A DNA stretch of 47,978 nucleotides from JBMOLL01 sp049325415. Lineage in GTDB: Bacteria; Bacteroidota; Bacteroidia; Bacteroidales; GCA-2748055. Below the pieces are notes generated by a model. The model was given only the letters and a program-made list of their open reading frames with translations. It was not told the DNA's origin and made no database searches. The stretch is taken from positions 1 to 47,978 of the forward strand of contig JBMOLL010000100.1 of assembly GCA_049325415.1 (NCBI GenBank), written 5' to 3'. Numbering within the stretch: the stretch's first letter is position 1; every line of letters begins with the position of its first letter. The translations under genes and the position numbers were made by a program. Positions 37,801-44,131 of the stretch are shown here, piece by piece.

Positions 37801-40800
37801 GGACTGACCCAGCGCCGGGCCGTCGCTTTCCCCTGTGACATTTGCATTGGGTGTGACGGTCCAGGAGTAGACTACTCCCACGCTGCCGCTGTATACGGTA
37901 TTGACATCAAGGTTGGTGGAAGCACCGTTGCAAATGGTTTTATCCGAAGCTGTTACGGTCACATCGGGTTCAACAATCACATCCACATCCAGTGGCGTAC
38001 CGGCGCAAACCAGGTTGCCTCCGGCATCGGTGGTGTAACCGGTAATTGTGTACGTGGCAGTTCTTGCGGTGGTCCCGGTGTTCTGCAGGGTCTGGGACAG
38101 ATTGGTGGCAAAGGCCTGTCCTGCTGCCGGTCCGTCGGTTTCCCCGGTGATATCTGCGTGAGCGCTGACCGTCCAGGTATATTCCACACCCAGGCTGCCG
38201 GTATAAACCGTATTCACGTCGATATCGGTGGAGCTGTTATCGCAGATGGTTTTATCGGCTGCTGTTACGGCCACTACAGGTTCCACGGTGATATCCACAT
38301 CGAGGGTGGGGCCGGAACACACCAGGTTACCCAGGGCGTCGGTGGTATAGCCCGTGATATGGTAGGTGACCACCTGGGGTGTTGTGCTTGTATTGGTAAG
38401 GGTCTGTGACAGGTTCGTGGCAAACGCCTGACCGAGAGCCGGGCCGTCGGATTCTCCCGTGACATTGGCGTTCGGAGTAACGGTCCAGGTATATTCCTGT
38501 CCGATTGAACCGGTATAAACAGTATTGACATCCAGATCAGTGGAAGTTCCTGAGCAGATGGTCTTATCGGCGGCCGTAACCGTAACCACCGGTTCCACGA
38601 TGACATCCACATCGAGAGGAGTTCCGGCGCAGATCAGGTTTCCGCCGGCATCGGTTGTGTATCCGGTAATGGTATAGGTAGCAGTACGAGCCTGTGTTCC
38701 TGTATTCTGAAGGCTCTGACTGATATTGCTGGCGAAGGAGGCGCCGGCTGCCGGTCCGTCGGCTTCACCGGTGATATCTGCATGAGCGGATACGGTCCAG
38801 CTGTACTCAACACCGACACTTCCGCTATAGGTTGTGTTGACGTCGATGTTCGTGCTGTTGTTTGAGCAGATGGTCTGGTCGGAGGCGGTCACGATCACAT
38901 TGGGTTCCACGATGACATCCACATCGAGCGGGGTGCCGGCGCAGGTATGATTGCCGCTGCCATCGATGGTATAGCCGGTTACGGTGTAGGTGGCTGTCCG
39001 GGCCACAGAACCGGTATTCTGAAGCGTCTGTGAAAGATTGGTGCCAAAATCGATGCCGGGGTTCGGTCCTGCCGCTTCGCCGGTGATATCGGAATGTGCC
39101 GCAACGGCCCATGAATATCTTACACCGATGCTTCCGGAGGAAGGTGTGTTGATATCGATATTGGTGGAAGTATTATTGCAGATGGTCCGGTCGCTGCCTG
39201 TCACGGTGACTACCGGTTCGACGATGACATTGACCACGAGGGGTGTTCCGTCACATTTCAGATTGCCCAGTGCATCGGTGGTATAACCGGTGATGGTATA
39301 TACGACGGTCTGAGCGCTATTGCTTGTATTTACAAGGTTCTGCGACATATTGGTGCCAAAGGACTGACCGGCGGCAGGTCCGTCGGCTTCTCCCGTTACG
39401 TTCGCGTTGGGCGCCACGGTCCAGGTGTACAGCACGCCATGGATACCGGTATAAACGGTATTGACATCGATATTGATATCATCTCCGGAGCAGATGGTCT
39501 TTCCGGTGGCCGTAACGACCACTGTAGGATCCACCTGTACCGTTTCGATCCGCGTATTTCCCGCGCAGGAAGTAGGATCCGGACCGGCAGAGGTAATGGT
39601 ATAGGTAACCGTTACAGGTGCGGTCATGCTGTGTTGCAGAGTGCGGCTGATCTTCTCAGCCCCGGTTACGAAGGTGGCTGTTCCGGCGATAGGGTTATTG
39701 CCACCGGTCCATGTTACACCGCCTCCGTCGTTTACGGTCCATGAATATTCGGTTCCGGCCACGGTCGAATTCAGGTCGATATCCACATCTTCGCCGTTGC
39801 AGATCTCCGGAGCGTTGTTGGTGGTGGAGAGAACCGGTATGGGGTTCACCACGATCTGCTGGGGATTATTGCTGTTCACCGCTCCCCCGCTGATGGAGGA
39901 ACCGCAGTTATCGGTTACCTGGATCAGGTTGTAGTTGTGGGTTCCGACGGGAAGTATGCCAGTTGCTATGCTGCTTCCTGAGGTATAGTTATTGATGGTT
40001 CCGATGGCATCGATCTCCACTGCATACGGAGGAGCACCTCCGGTAATATTTACAGCCAGGGGCTGGGTCTGGCCGTCGCAGATCGTATCCTCACCGACCA
40101 GTTCGGCAAAGGTGGGTACCGATCCCACGATAATGGTGGCGGTTCCCGAGGGTGAGGTTACCACGCAGCCTTTGGCGTCGGTGACGGTCACGATCGAGAA
40201 GGTATTGGTCGGGATGGTGTGCGGACCAACATTGATATCGGCACCTGTAAGGTAGGGGTCGACGGTCATGGCGCCGAAGCCAGCGCTTGTTAGTTCGACA
40301 TGGTAGGGGGAGGTACCTCCGGTAATGGCGACATTGATATCGGTGAAGTCGCCCGAGCAGACACTGGCATTTCCTGTAAGAACTGCACTTTGCAGTTCCG
40401 GATTCACCACCACGCTTACGTTATCGGTGGCCGTACAACCTTTGCTGTCCTGGACCTGGTAGGTCATGTTATAAGTGGTCTGAACCGCTGTGGAAGGTGC
40501 GGTAAAGGTGGGCGTCTCACTGTTGCTGTTATTCAGCGGTGCCACATCTCCGGTCCATGCATGGGAATAGGGCGCTGTACCTGCAGCGGCATTTCCGTCA
40601 AGGACCTGGGTATCGTTGAAGCACATTTCACCCGGGGAGGCCGGACTGATATTTGCGGTGGGCAGCGGGTTGACAACAATATTTATGGTCTGGGTGCCTT
40701 CGCAGGATTTGGTATCGGTGGCTGTATAGGTCAGGCTGTAGCTCGTCTGAACCAGTACGGCCGGTGCCGTGAACACCGGTGTGGCCGTATTGGTGGCTGA

Positions 40801-43800
40801 GAGCGCCCCTGTTCCGGTACCTGTCCAGGCGCTGGTAATGGCGCCCGTTCCGCCGGCAGGGTTCCCGTCGAGGTTCACTGTAGCCCCGACGCAGACCTCA
40901 AATGAGGATGCAGTAACATTAACGGTAACAGCCGGGTTCACAACCACCGATTCATTATCGGTGGCGGTACAGCCCTTACTGTCGGTAACCGTGTAGGTGA
41001 GGTTATAGGTGGTCTGGGATCCGAGAACAGGTGCCGTGAATTGCGGGTTGACAATATTGGTTGCGCTGAGCGGGCCCGTGTTGCCGGTCCAGGCATGGGT
41101 ATAGGGTGCGGTTCCCAGGTTCGGGTTTCCGTTGAAGTTGATGATATCACCGTTGCAGAGTTCACCCGGTGCAACCGGTGTAATTCCTGCAGTGGGGTTC
41201 GGATTGACCGTTAGCAGGGCCACCGTGGTTTCGATGGTACAGGGTCCTGCGGTGGTGAGGATACATTTATAGCGGTAGCCGCTGTTACCTGAGGGTACAT
41301 TGGTAAGGGTCAGGGTAGCCGAGGTGCCGCCGCTGTAGATCCCGCCGCTGGCATTGGCCCAGCTTGTGCCGCCGTCGGTGGAAACCTGCCACTGGTAGGC
41401 TGTGACGGCGGGAGAGCCGTCGGTGGTTACACCGAAGGTGGTCGACTGGTTTTCGCAGATCTCCCGGTTAGCGGGCTGTGAAGTAATATCGGCCAGGGGA
41501 TTCACGGTTAGGGTGGCATTGGCCGAGCGGACGTTACAGCCGTGATCGGAGGTGGCAATAACACGGTAGTTATAGCCGCTAAGGCTCCTGTCGGGGTTGT
41601 TAACGGTCAGGTTGGCGGTATTGTAACCACTGTAGATGCCACCATCGGTTGCAGCTCCGATGGTATTGTTGTTTCGTTGCCATGCCCATCCGGTAATCGA
41701 ACCGGTTGCCACAGAGGCAGCTGCATTGAAATATGCATCGTCGAATTCGCAGACCGTGGTATTGGCGGGCGCGGTGGTAATCGTTGGTACAGGGTATACA
41801 GTAAGGGTTGCCGGATCGCTGTAGGTCTCGCATCCCCCGGCAGTGGTGGTAAGTCTGACACGGTACTGGTATCCGTTCATCCCGTAGTCGACACTGGCGA
41901 TGCCAAGCGTTGCGCTGGTATAGTTGGAATAGGTGCAGTTATCGTTGGGTGTGGTGCCCCCGGTGATATCGACCCAGGGATTGACTGCACTGGTACGGCG
42001 CTGCCACCTGATGGAGTGGGCTGCACCGCCCGTGGTTACAGTAAAGGAGGTGTTCCCGTTGGTGGAGTAATCATCGCCGCAGGTGGCCCGGTCGGCCGGA
42101 TTGGTTGTGGTGGCATAATCGGAAATGGTTACAACCGTGGCTGCGGAGGGAAGACTTTCGCAATATGTAGGAGCAACGCCGTAAGTAACAACAGTATAAG
42201 AGCCACTGTTGGCCACAGTGGATAAGGTTATGGTATTTGATGTAGCACCGGCGATTGCCGTCCCGTTCCTGAACCATTGATAGGAAGTAATGGTTGATCC
42301 CTGGGGATCAGCCGTCAGTGTTACGCTTGTCGCACCATCGTAACAGAATGTTGTAGCTCCTGAGGCACTGATGGTGGGAGTATTGGGAATGGCGTTAATT
42401 ACCAGGGTGCTCCTGGAGGTGTCGGAGGGACAGGATCGTCCGGAACCGCTGTCGCGTGTTTCCGTAACCCACCAGATATAAGTATTTGGAGCGGTTTCTC
42501 CATGCGTGAAGGTCGTTCCCGTATATACCAGGCTTGTCGTGTTCGGGTCGTCATACCAGTTGATAATTCCACCGGTACCTGTAGCTGTCAGGGTTGGTGT
42601 AACCGAGCCTGCACAGTCGGTAGCCGAGGTAACCGTTGGCGGGGGAGGCGAGGCCACAAGCCTGAGCCTGGAAAAAATTTCTACCGGAGTTTCACCGAGG
42701 GTATAGGAGTTACAGGGACCCCAGACCTGGAGCAGGACTTCGAATACATCGTCGACCTGGTCGTTGACAAAATCACCGGTATGAGAGATCGGGTAGGTTT
42801 GTATCCTCGGAGTTATAAGGCCGTATGGTTCGGTTGTGTTGAATTCGTATTCAACCAGGGGCCCTTCAAAATAACCTGTACTTGTAAAGTAGCCTGCGGC
42901 ATTATACGATCCGTCCGGATTGACATACCAGCGCCTGATGATGCCATTTCCGTTGTTATCCGTGACCCTCACTGCCGAATCTCCAACCTGGATATATACA
43001 TTGGGAATTCCGTTCAGAGCTGGATTGGTTGAGGAGTGACTGCCATAGACAAATTTCATCCAGCGCTTATTGATGTTGGGCAGAACGGTTTCTACTTCAT
43101 ACCGGCAGTCAAATTCCACCTCTTCCGTAAAAATAAAGTCATCAATATCCTCGCCGACACAATACAGGGTACTCAGATCATCGAGAGGAGGATCTATTCC
43201 CAGCGTTCCGGTTCCCGGGATCGGTGTACCGTTATCTCTTTTGTAGTTCGGTATTGTTATAAGAACCCTGTTCTGGGTAACATAGAGGTTTGGCTGAAGC
43301 GTTCCGGAGTTATAGAGGTAGGGGAAGATGGAAATAACCCAGGTACAGTTAATCGTATTATCGGGGTAAGTCGCATTTGTACCGACAACGGTATAATTGC
43401 CACTTCCAACGGTATTTTCTGTAAACACTACGTAAGATACCGGTGTAACTGCAGGGTATTGCCAGTTGATCCAGGCTCTGGGAGATGTATAATGAATACT
43501 GTTCCGGTATGCTTTGGATAAGATCAGATTGAACTCAACTTCTACATTGGTAACAGCCGCGCAGATATCCTTGGGCGGACGTTCTCCGTAAAGATCATTC
43601 GTGAAGTCATCAGCTGTGGCAATCCGGTTATTTATCGCCTGTATATTCGTAAATACCGGTTCGAGTCCGGTTAAAAGTGCAACTGTGCCTGCGGCATCAT
43701 TATAGGTAACAAAAACAGTATTTCGGTTGGCATAGGTAATTTCAGAGACGAGGGTAAGTGTGAGATCCTGTCCACTCCTGGTTGGATTTCCTGCCAGTGC

Positions 43801-44097
43801 AACCGGAGCACCTCCCACGGTAACGGTCCAGCCTGCTGTGGTTCCCGCTGCCGTAATGAAGTCGTCAAAGTGTACAACAATCCTTGTCTGGGTGGGATCA
43901 GTAAAGGTGATCGGATAGATGTTGTTGGGTGCATCAGTGGCGATCAGCCTCGACTGGGAGAACAGCGATACGGAAGCCGTAAACAACAGGGTTACCAGTA
44001 CCAACATTCTCATAAACAGGTATTTTACAGATTTATCCATTGCAGGCAGAATTTTTGGAAGTTGTAAATAACCGGTATATTTTTTTAAAGTACTCAT
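25858..44097 (-). CDS. Giant modular surface protein (Ig/PKD-like repeats) with T9SS type B C-terminal domain
   Basis: One uninterrupted 18,240-bp gene for 6079 residues, over 600 kDa. The signal peptide ends near residue 48 ('LVLVTLLFTASVSLFSQS'). In-frame ATGs at 44040 and 44013 are alternative starts that give a shorter, more usual n-region. Order: unique region (about 50-470); CHU_C-like and Ig-like modules (470-930); HYR/PKD-like modules (930-1420); one related module, then 12 near-identical PKD-like modules (about 1524-2770) and four diverged ones; assorted modules to 3594; 19 Ig-like modules (about 3595-5464); one HYR-like and five PKD domains ('LLWEFGDGQTS', 'YIWDYGDGNVA', 'YLWKYGDGNLS', 'YQWQFGDGTIST', 'YEWNFGDY'); and the sorting domain (5980-6079). 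It is inferred to be a secreted surface adhesin exported by the type IX system; the ligand is unknown. It follows the anti-sigma-like gene by 34 bp. Confidence 0.9.
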   Translation of the reverse strand: MSTLKKYTGYLQLPKILPAMDKSVKYLFMRMLVLVTLLFTASVSLFSQSRLIATDAPNNIYPITFTDPTQTRIVVHFDDFITAAGTTAGWTVTVGGAPVALAGNPTRSGQDLTLTLVSEITYANRNTVFVTYNDAAGTVALLTGLEPVFTNIQAINNRIATADDFTNDLYGERPPKDICAAVTNVEVEFNLILSKAYRNSIHYTSPRAWINWQYPAVTPVSYVVFTENTVGSGNYTVVGTNATYPDNTINCTWVISIFPYLYNSGTLQPNLYVTQNRVLITIPNYKRDNGTPIPGTGTLGIDPPLDDLSTLYCVGEDIDDFIFTEEVEFDCRYEVETVLPNINKRWMKFVYGSHSSTNPALNGIPNVYIQVGDSAVRVTDNNGNGIIRRWYVNPDGSYNAAGYFTSTGYFEGPLVEYEFNTTEPYGLITPRIQTYPISHTGDFVNDQVDDVFEVLLQVWGPCNSYTLGETPVEIFSRLRLVASPPPPTVTSATDCAGSVTPTLTATGTGGIINWYDDPNTTSLVYTGTTFTHGETAPNTYIWWVTETRDSGSGRSCPSDTSRSTLVINAIPNTPTISASGATTFCYDGATSVTLTADPQGSTITSYQWFRNGTAIAGATSNTITLSTVANSGSYTVVTYGVAPTYCESLPSAATVVTISDYATTTNPADRATCGDDYSTNGNTSFTVTTGGAAHSIRWQRRTSAVNPWVDITGGTTPNDNCTYSNYTSATLGIASVDYGMNGYQYRVRLTTTAGGCETYSDPATLTVYPVPTITTAPANTTVCEFDDAYFNAAASVATGSITGWAWQRNNNTIGAATDGGIYSGYNTANLTVNNPDRSLSGYNYRVIATSDHGCNVRSANATLTVNPLADITSQPANREICENQSTTFGVTTDGSPAVTAYQWQVSTDGGTSWANASGGIYSGGTSATLTLTNVPSGNSGYRYKCILTTAGPCTIETTVALLTVNPNPTAGITPVAPGELCNGDIINFNGNPNLGTAPYTHAWTGNTGPLSATNIVNPQFTAPVLGSQTTYNLTYTVTDSKGCTATDNESVVVNPAVTVNVTASSFEVCVGATVNLDGNPAGGTGAITSAWTGTGTGALSATNTATPVFTAPAVLVQTSYSLTYTATDTKSCEGTQTINIVVNPLPTANISPASPGEMCFNDTQVLDGNAAAGTAPYSHAWTGDVAPLNNSNSETPTFTAPSTAVQTTYNMTYQVQDSKGCTATDNVSVVVNPELQSAVLTGNASVCSGDFTDINVAITGGTSPYHVELTSAGFGAMTVDPYLTGADINVGPHTIPTNTFSIVTVTDAKGCVVTSPSGTATIIVGSVPTFAELVGEDTICDGQTQPLAVNITGGAPPYAVEIDAIGTINNYTSGSSIATGILPVGTHNYNLIQVTDNCGSSISGGAVNSNNPQQIVVNPIPVLSTTNNAPEICNGEDVDIDLNSTVAGTEYSWTVNDGGGVTWTGGNNPIAGTATFVTGAEKISRTLQHSMTAPVTVTYTITSAGPDPTSCAGNTRIETVQVDPTVVVTATGKTICSGDDINIDVNTVYTGIHGVLYTWTVAPNANVTGEADGPAAGQSFGTNMSQNLVNTSNSAQTVVYTITGYTTDALGNLKCDGTPLVVNVIVEPVVTVTGSDRTICNNTSTNIDINTPSSGSIGVRYSWAVAAHSDITGEAAGPNPGIDFGTNLSQTLQNTGSVARTATYTVTGYTIDGSGNHTCAGTPLDVDVIVEPNVIVTASDQTICSNNSTNIDVNTTYSGSVGVEYSWTVSAHADITGEADGPAAGASFASNISQSLQNTGTQARTATYTITGYTTDAGGNLICAGTPLDVDVIVEPVVTVTAADKTICSGTSTDLDVNTVYTGSIGQEYTWTVTPNANVTGESDGPALGQAFATNLSQTLTNTSTTPQVVTYHITGYTTDALGNLVCSGPTLDVDITVEPVVAVTAADKTICDNSSTDIDVNTVYTGSLGVEYTWTVSAHADITGETDGPAAGQAFATNLSQTLQNTGTTARTATYTITGYTTDAGGNLVCAGTPLDVDVIVEPDVTVTASDKTICNGASTNLDVNTVYSGSVGVVYSWTVTPNANVTGESDGPALGQSFAVNLSQNLTNNTTTAQVVNYHITGYTIDGLGNLVCAGPTLDVDITVEPTVLVTATDRTICNNTSTNIDVNTLYSGSVGTVYSWTVSAHGDITGESNGPATGQSFATNLSQTLQNVGLTARTATYTITGYTTDAGGNLVCGGTPLDVDVIVEPNVLVTASDITICNNTSTNLDVNTAYTGSEGVRYTWTAVAPDLTGESNGPVAGQDFAINLSQTLTNGDITSHTALYTITGYTTLSGSLNCAGTPLDVDVIVEPTVVVTSADKRICSNTSTDLDVNTIYTGSVGVRYNWTVSAPGTISGASDGPATGQAFNTNLSQTLINSGTAPAVVTYSITGYTTDGLGNLVCAGPTLDVDITVEPNVVVTAADRTICNNVNINMDVNTVYSGTNGVIYSWTVAAPASITGESNGPANGQNFAINISQTLQNSSTSAQTAVYTITGYTTDGGGLPECAGTPLDVDVIVEPVIQVTASDKTICSSTSTNLDVNTVYTGSIGQRYNWTVSAPGSVSGASNGPATGQDFGTNLSQTLINSSTSPQVVTYTIRGYSTDLGGNLVCSGPAITVNITVEPNVVVTAADDALCFHESTDIDVNTTYTSSNSIVYTWTVSAPGTVTGASNGPAGGQALNVNIQQTLDNNSFATENVLYTITPWTTNGLGALTCAGTNRLVTITTYPKPDATPVNNDPIIANGNPTDIEMDGNVAGTTFGWRVINPGATGATNGSGLAIGQTIAQVLTNTTGAPWTVTYRIGPSANGCTGDSVDVPVQVDPSVNMTVVNVKPDICTGDNTQIEVSSDVTGATFTWTVSDPDGAGAVAGTNVGPNTGITIQDNLVNAGTTTITVVYHITPTGPAPTFITGVTQDVTVHVYPKPQALPVNNAPRICNGSSTNIYLDSDVAGTTFTWTVNDPTGGASGATASGAPRAIGQTIAQTLVNSGTTPVTIGYVITPTGPAAGSCAGDAVTVNVIVDPTPVAAISNLRPEICSETETEINLSASVVGTTFDWHVADPKGTGAFDDSGVIGDKIEQTLVNPTQTPVTITYEILLTGPGVTACPGVTIYEDVQVDPLPNTTAITGVDTVCELTPNLFFSVTLTNDSYYEWHLPASLGTRTFGGSGLNSSGMVITAANIPGPAYVTDSLWVFETNQYSCTNDTIYHPLTLIPYPAVSTITGDAAVCAQTVHTYSVPNNPGSTYQWTVPVGAGVVTDPTLNQVDVLYGLLGGQIRVRETTAGGCVTNHTPLTITLSQLPVSTLNADQTAICNGETVTFTAGPAAQLNYEFFLNGVSVQSGASNIYTNNTLVNDDQVTVNVTSTAGCEKMSPVVQITVNPNPTVTLASSDADNIICNGESVTFEATSATASTYNFFRNGVSVKNGAQNFWTTTTLASGDAVYVEVLSAFGCAGTSATIVTAVNPLPSVNISGDNTVCPGFAAPLGVTLTTGSVPFDVTIDNGIGLVSFPATPGTYNVSPGVTTTYRISSVTDANGCVSTAPSARITGTATVTIRDTVRIITDPHDGEVCESVDTSFTVSAVGDGLLYQWQYTDDLANPFVNITAATPNHSGHNLATLDVLSPDAALDGYYYRVVVSSSFCPEFAISDTAQLTIRYNPLSARDPFDQVICENSSTGFGVDPGVTADPVYQWQISYNNGTSWLNLGDTAVYSGTHTDSLIISNASSRFDGYWYRVNITGDCGGSIYSDHGILTILERPEILTQPASVAVCEGDPSGFSVNAGLTDGVAYRWQVNMNDGNGYVDIASDTAGVYNGWQTASLALLNPVSRMNSYRYQVIVSGTCTPQLTSSNATLTVRERPEITTQPHDTTICEGDSPLFSVSAGVTSGVSYQWQVSYNSGTTWLNLGDTAIYSGANSSILRLFSVPSSYNDLDYRVVVSGTCTPAVNSSVIHLTVNERPEILSQPADVATCEGTATFFEVDGGVTTGAVYTWQVEMGSGFVTIGADSAGVYSGHNLPRLDLLSATPRMDGYQYRAIVSGTCSSPVTSDIATLTVSENVEITVQPADRIVCENETPVFTVNAGLTSNPVYQWQVQHHGAGVWFDLADTAIYNGSLTNTLRLMGVPSSYDGNRYRVVVDGDCNGPLTSTDVLLTVRERPEILEHPADTTVCESEAFGFTVDAGVTSGTIYEWRVDMGMGFVTIGADSAGIYSGYNTATLNLLNPVSRFDGYRYRAVVSGLCTPSVSSTAATLTINEKAEILTHPQPKVICEDANTFFTVNAGATTAPTYLWQVDMNDGNGFTDIGADTSVYTGTGTATLLLNLVPPTFDAYTYRVIVGGICPETATSGTALLTVREKPEILTQPVNDTVCENTPATFMVDAGVTSGVTYQWQVNRIGTWTSLTAADELSGNYTGVFAASLQVNNPSTSWNGYQYRVLVSGLCTPAVTSEAARLVIEENAEISQQPVPMTICEDDDTYFIVRPGNTTLPAYIWNYSTDGGATWLPASGLPEAAGAANDTLVLTTVPSTYDQYQFRPTVSGKCGVAVDGTAVVLTVYEKPQIDDQPDDVTACEQDTVFFAIDPGVTTNPVYTWEYFNGTSWATVSGTAYQGIHSDTLKINGVTPAMNGRQYRVVLSGQCSPDVTSSEATLTVDERPEILGQPVDAVVCENDDTFFGVNAGVTTDATFEWHYWDGGAWQTASMFTGWDSDTIYLTAVTNAWNNTDLRVLVSGKCTPVRTSNTANLTVYNRPVISVQPIDRTTCEGVATSFTVDAGITSNPVYTWEYNDGVNGWQTVSGAMYTGTATATLLVNTPNSSMDGWLYRVTVGGFCSPAVTSDEVSLTVQENSEIILQPVASTICENDNTSFTIDPGVTTSPVIEWFYNDGTSGWQTVTVNGVHGANGSATLDLTAVPFAYDNYLYRATVTGSCGVPVTSNTVNLVVYRRPEITLQPEDTASCELKNVTFTIQTGLTDGAFIQWEENDLVSGWQAISDGGNFIGTTTTQLKVFGVDSAMTGYQYRAVVDGTCNDPVTSDPATLTVYSAPAIWAHPQDQTICEGTVATFSVSATGRDLIYEWFEDSGSGPVSISNGGMYSGQGTSTLTITGAPRTMNLHRYYVRVSGHCQPWKQSNVAFLYVMTPPEIALQPADRTICEFQTASFTVSATGAGLSYQWYESTDGGATFSPLTDAGYYIGSTIQTLNIFNVSRSYEGNRYRVEVNGTCLPSATSNDVGLTVNVPPLITAQPDVNVAVCQNNPATFSVTAEGSALTFQWKVNRNDGLGYVDILPSNALYSGQQTDELTLLNAQTSQNGYSYRVLIVGPCAPSVLSNPSTLNVDELPVISVQPLPMNICEGNTGQFSANASGPSLSYQWMVSTDGVLYTPVTDGIDYSGSQTDQLMVTNPVVAMNGYRYRLDINSACNMVSTNPVVLTVWPNPTTAITGDLGSFPLVCGGELLTLNGNPAGGSGSYSHQWTGDIMPLYETNAQIVHFRTLLKGDYDLTYTVTDNHGCIGQSSVTIQNDRPVAMIESDAKPSCGYMEVHFTNRSSSDATSLLWEFGDGQTSADPNPVHGFDNIDPTGAVKYYNVNLIAETAFGCRDTAMSVVTIYPKVDPTFTVTPTEGCSPFEATLQTQPGASDYIWDYGDGNVAHGQFITYHLYENYTSAIVVRHAKLTTTSYYGCTAESTVDITVNPVPHVRFSASPLVQTFPDATVTFTNNTDAGPWTYLWKYGDGNLSASSAGTHTHEYAEPGVFDVVLYVNTAECTDSLGTTITINPQAPVAAFTAPEEGCHPTEVQFVNNSLWATSYQWQFGDGTISTQENPVHIFYQPADYTVKLIATGPGGTSQTSQIIYIHATPQVFFNYTPDSVFVKDLPVKFFNISAYADRYEWNFGDYDEITGAPGPDNTSTESDPTHVYYTEGWKDVKLAAFNEYCSDSLTIPKAIKVIPAGELKFPNIFSPTEPNGGYVDPTGEIVNNVFYPGINKQVSEYHLYIYNRWGELLFESTDINVGWDGYIKETKAAQGVYIWKVTGIYSNGKPFSEAGDVTLVWR
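25861..26160 (-). other. T9SS/gliding type B C-terminal sorting domain of the giant protein
   Basis: The last 100 residues begin 'LKFPNIFSPTEPNG', continue 'YHLYIYNRWGELLFESTD', 'VGWDGYIK' and 'AAQGVYIWKVTG', and end 'GDVTLVWR'. This is the gliding motility-associated C-terminal domain (CHU_C type), used as a type IX secretion signal that is usually retained or cleaved slowly. It aligns along its length with the C terminus of the anti-sigma-like protein at 44132-45445. Confidence 0.9.
26161..27705 (-). other. PKD-domain stalk of the giant protein
   Basis: About 515 residues holding one HYR-like module and five PKD domains, recognised by the repeated 'FGDG' or 'YGDG' strand. PKD domains are rigid beta sandwiches that commonly act as spacers near the cell-proximal end of surface proteins. 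Confidence 0.8.
27706..33315 (-). repeat. 19-copy Ig-like module array in the giant gene (period about 295 bp)
   Basis: Nineteen tandem modules of about 98 residues. Each starts near 'PEILTQPxDxTVCEN', has 'YxWQV' in the middle and 'YRYRVVVSGxCxPxVTSxxATLTV' at the end (pattern, not a quoted stretch). Copies are clearly diverged (often below half identity by eye), so the array is old compared with the PKD-like array upstream. Confidence 0.85.
35788..39525 (-). repeat. 12-copy PKD-like module array in the giant gene (period about 312 bp)
   Basis: Twelve tandem modules of about 104 residues (eleven close, the last diverged), bounded by the recurring 'VEP' joint. The consensus runs 'TAADKTICSGTSTDLDVNTV', 'YTWTV', 'FATNLSQTLTN', 'ITGYTTDAGGNLVCAGT' and 'PLDVDVIVEP'. 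Start-to-start distances at the joint are 306-313 bp, always a multiple or near-multiple of three. Two subtypes alternate. Confidence 0.9.
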
Positions 44098-44131
44098 CAG
44101 ATCAGGATTGAGTTTTGAATGTAAGCAATTT

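Noticed and set aside
35218..38409. Long open frames on the plus strand opposite the giant gene (for example 35218-36234 and 37129-38409)
   Set aside because: They are antisense shadows. The repeat period is a multiple of three, so a stop-free antisense frame in one module stays open in all. The translations are Gly/Cys/Arg-rich and show no family signature.
35788..39525. Possible CRISPR-like array because of regular spacing
   Set aside because: The period is about 312 bp, the units are coding throughout and there are no short identical repeats with unique spacers.
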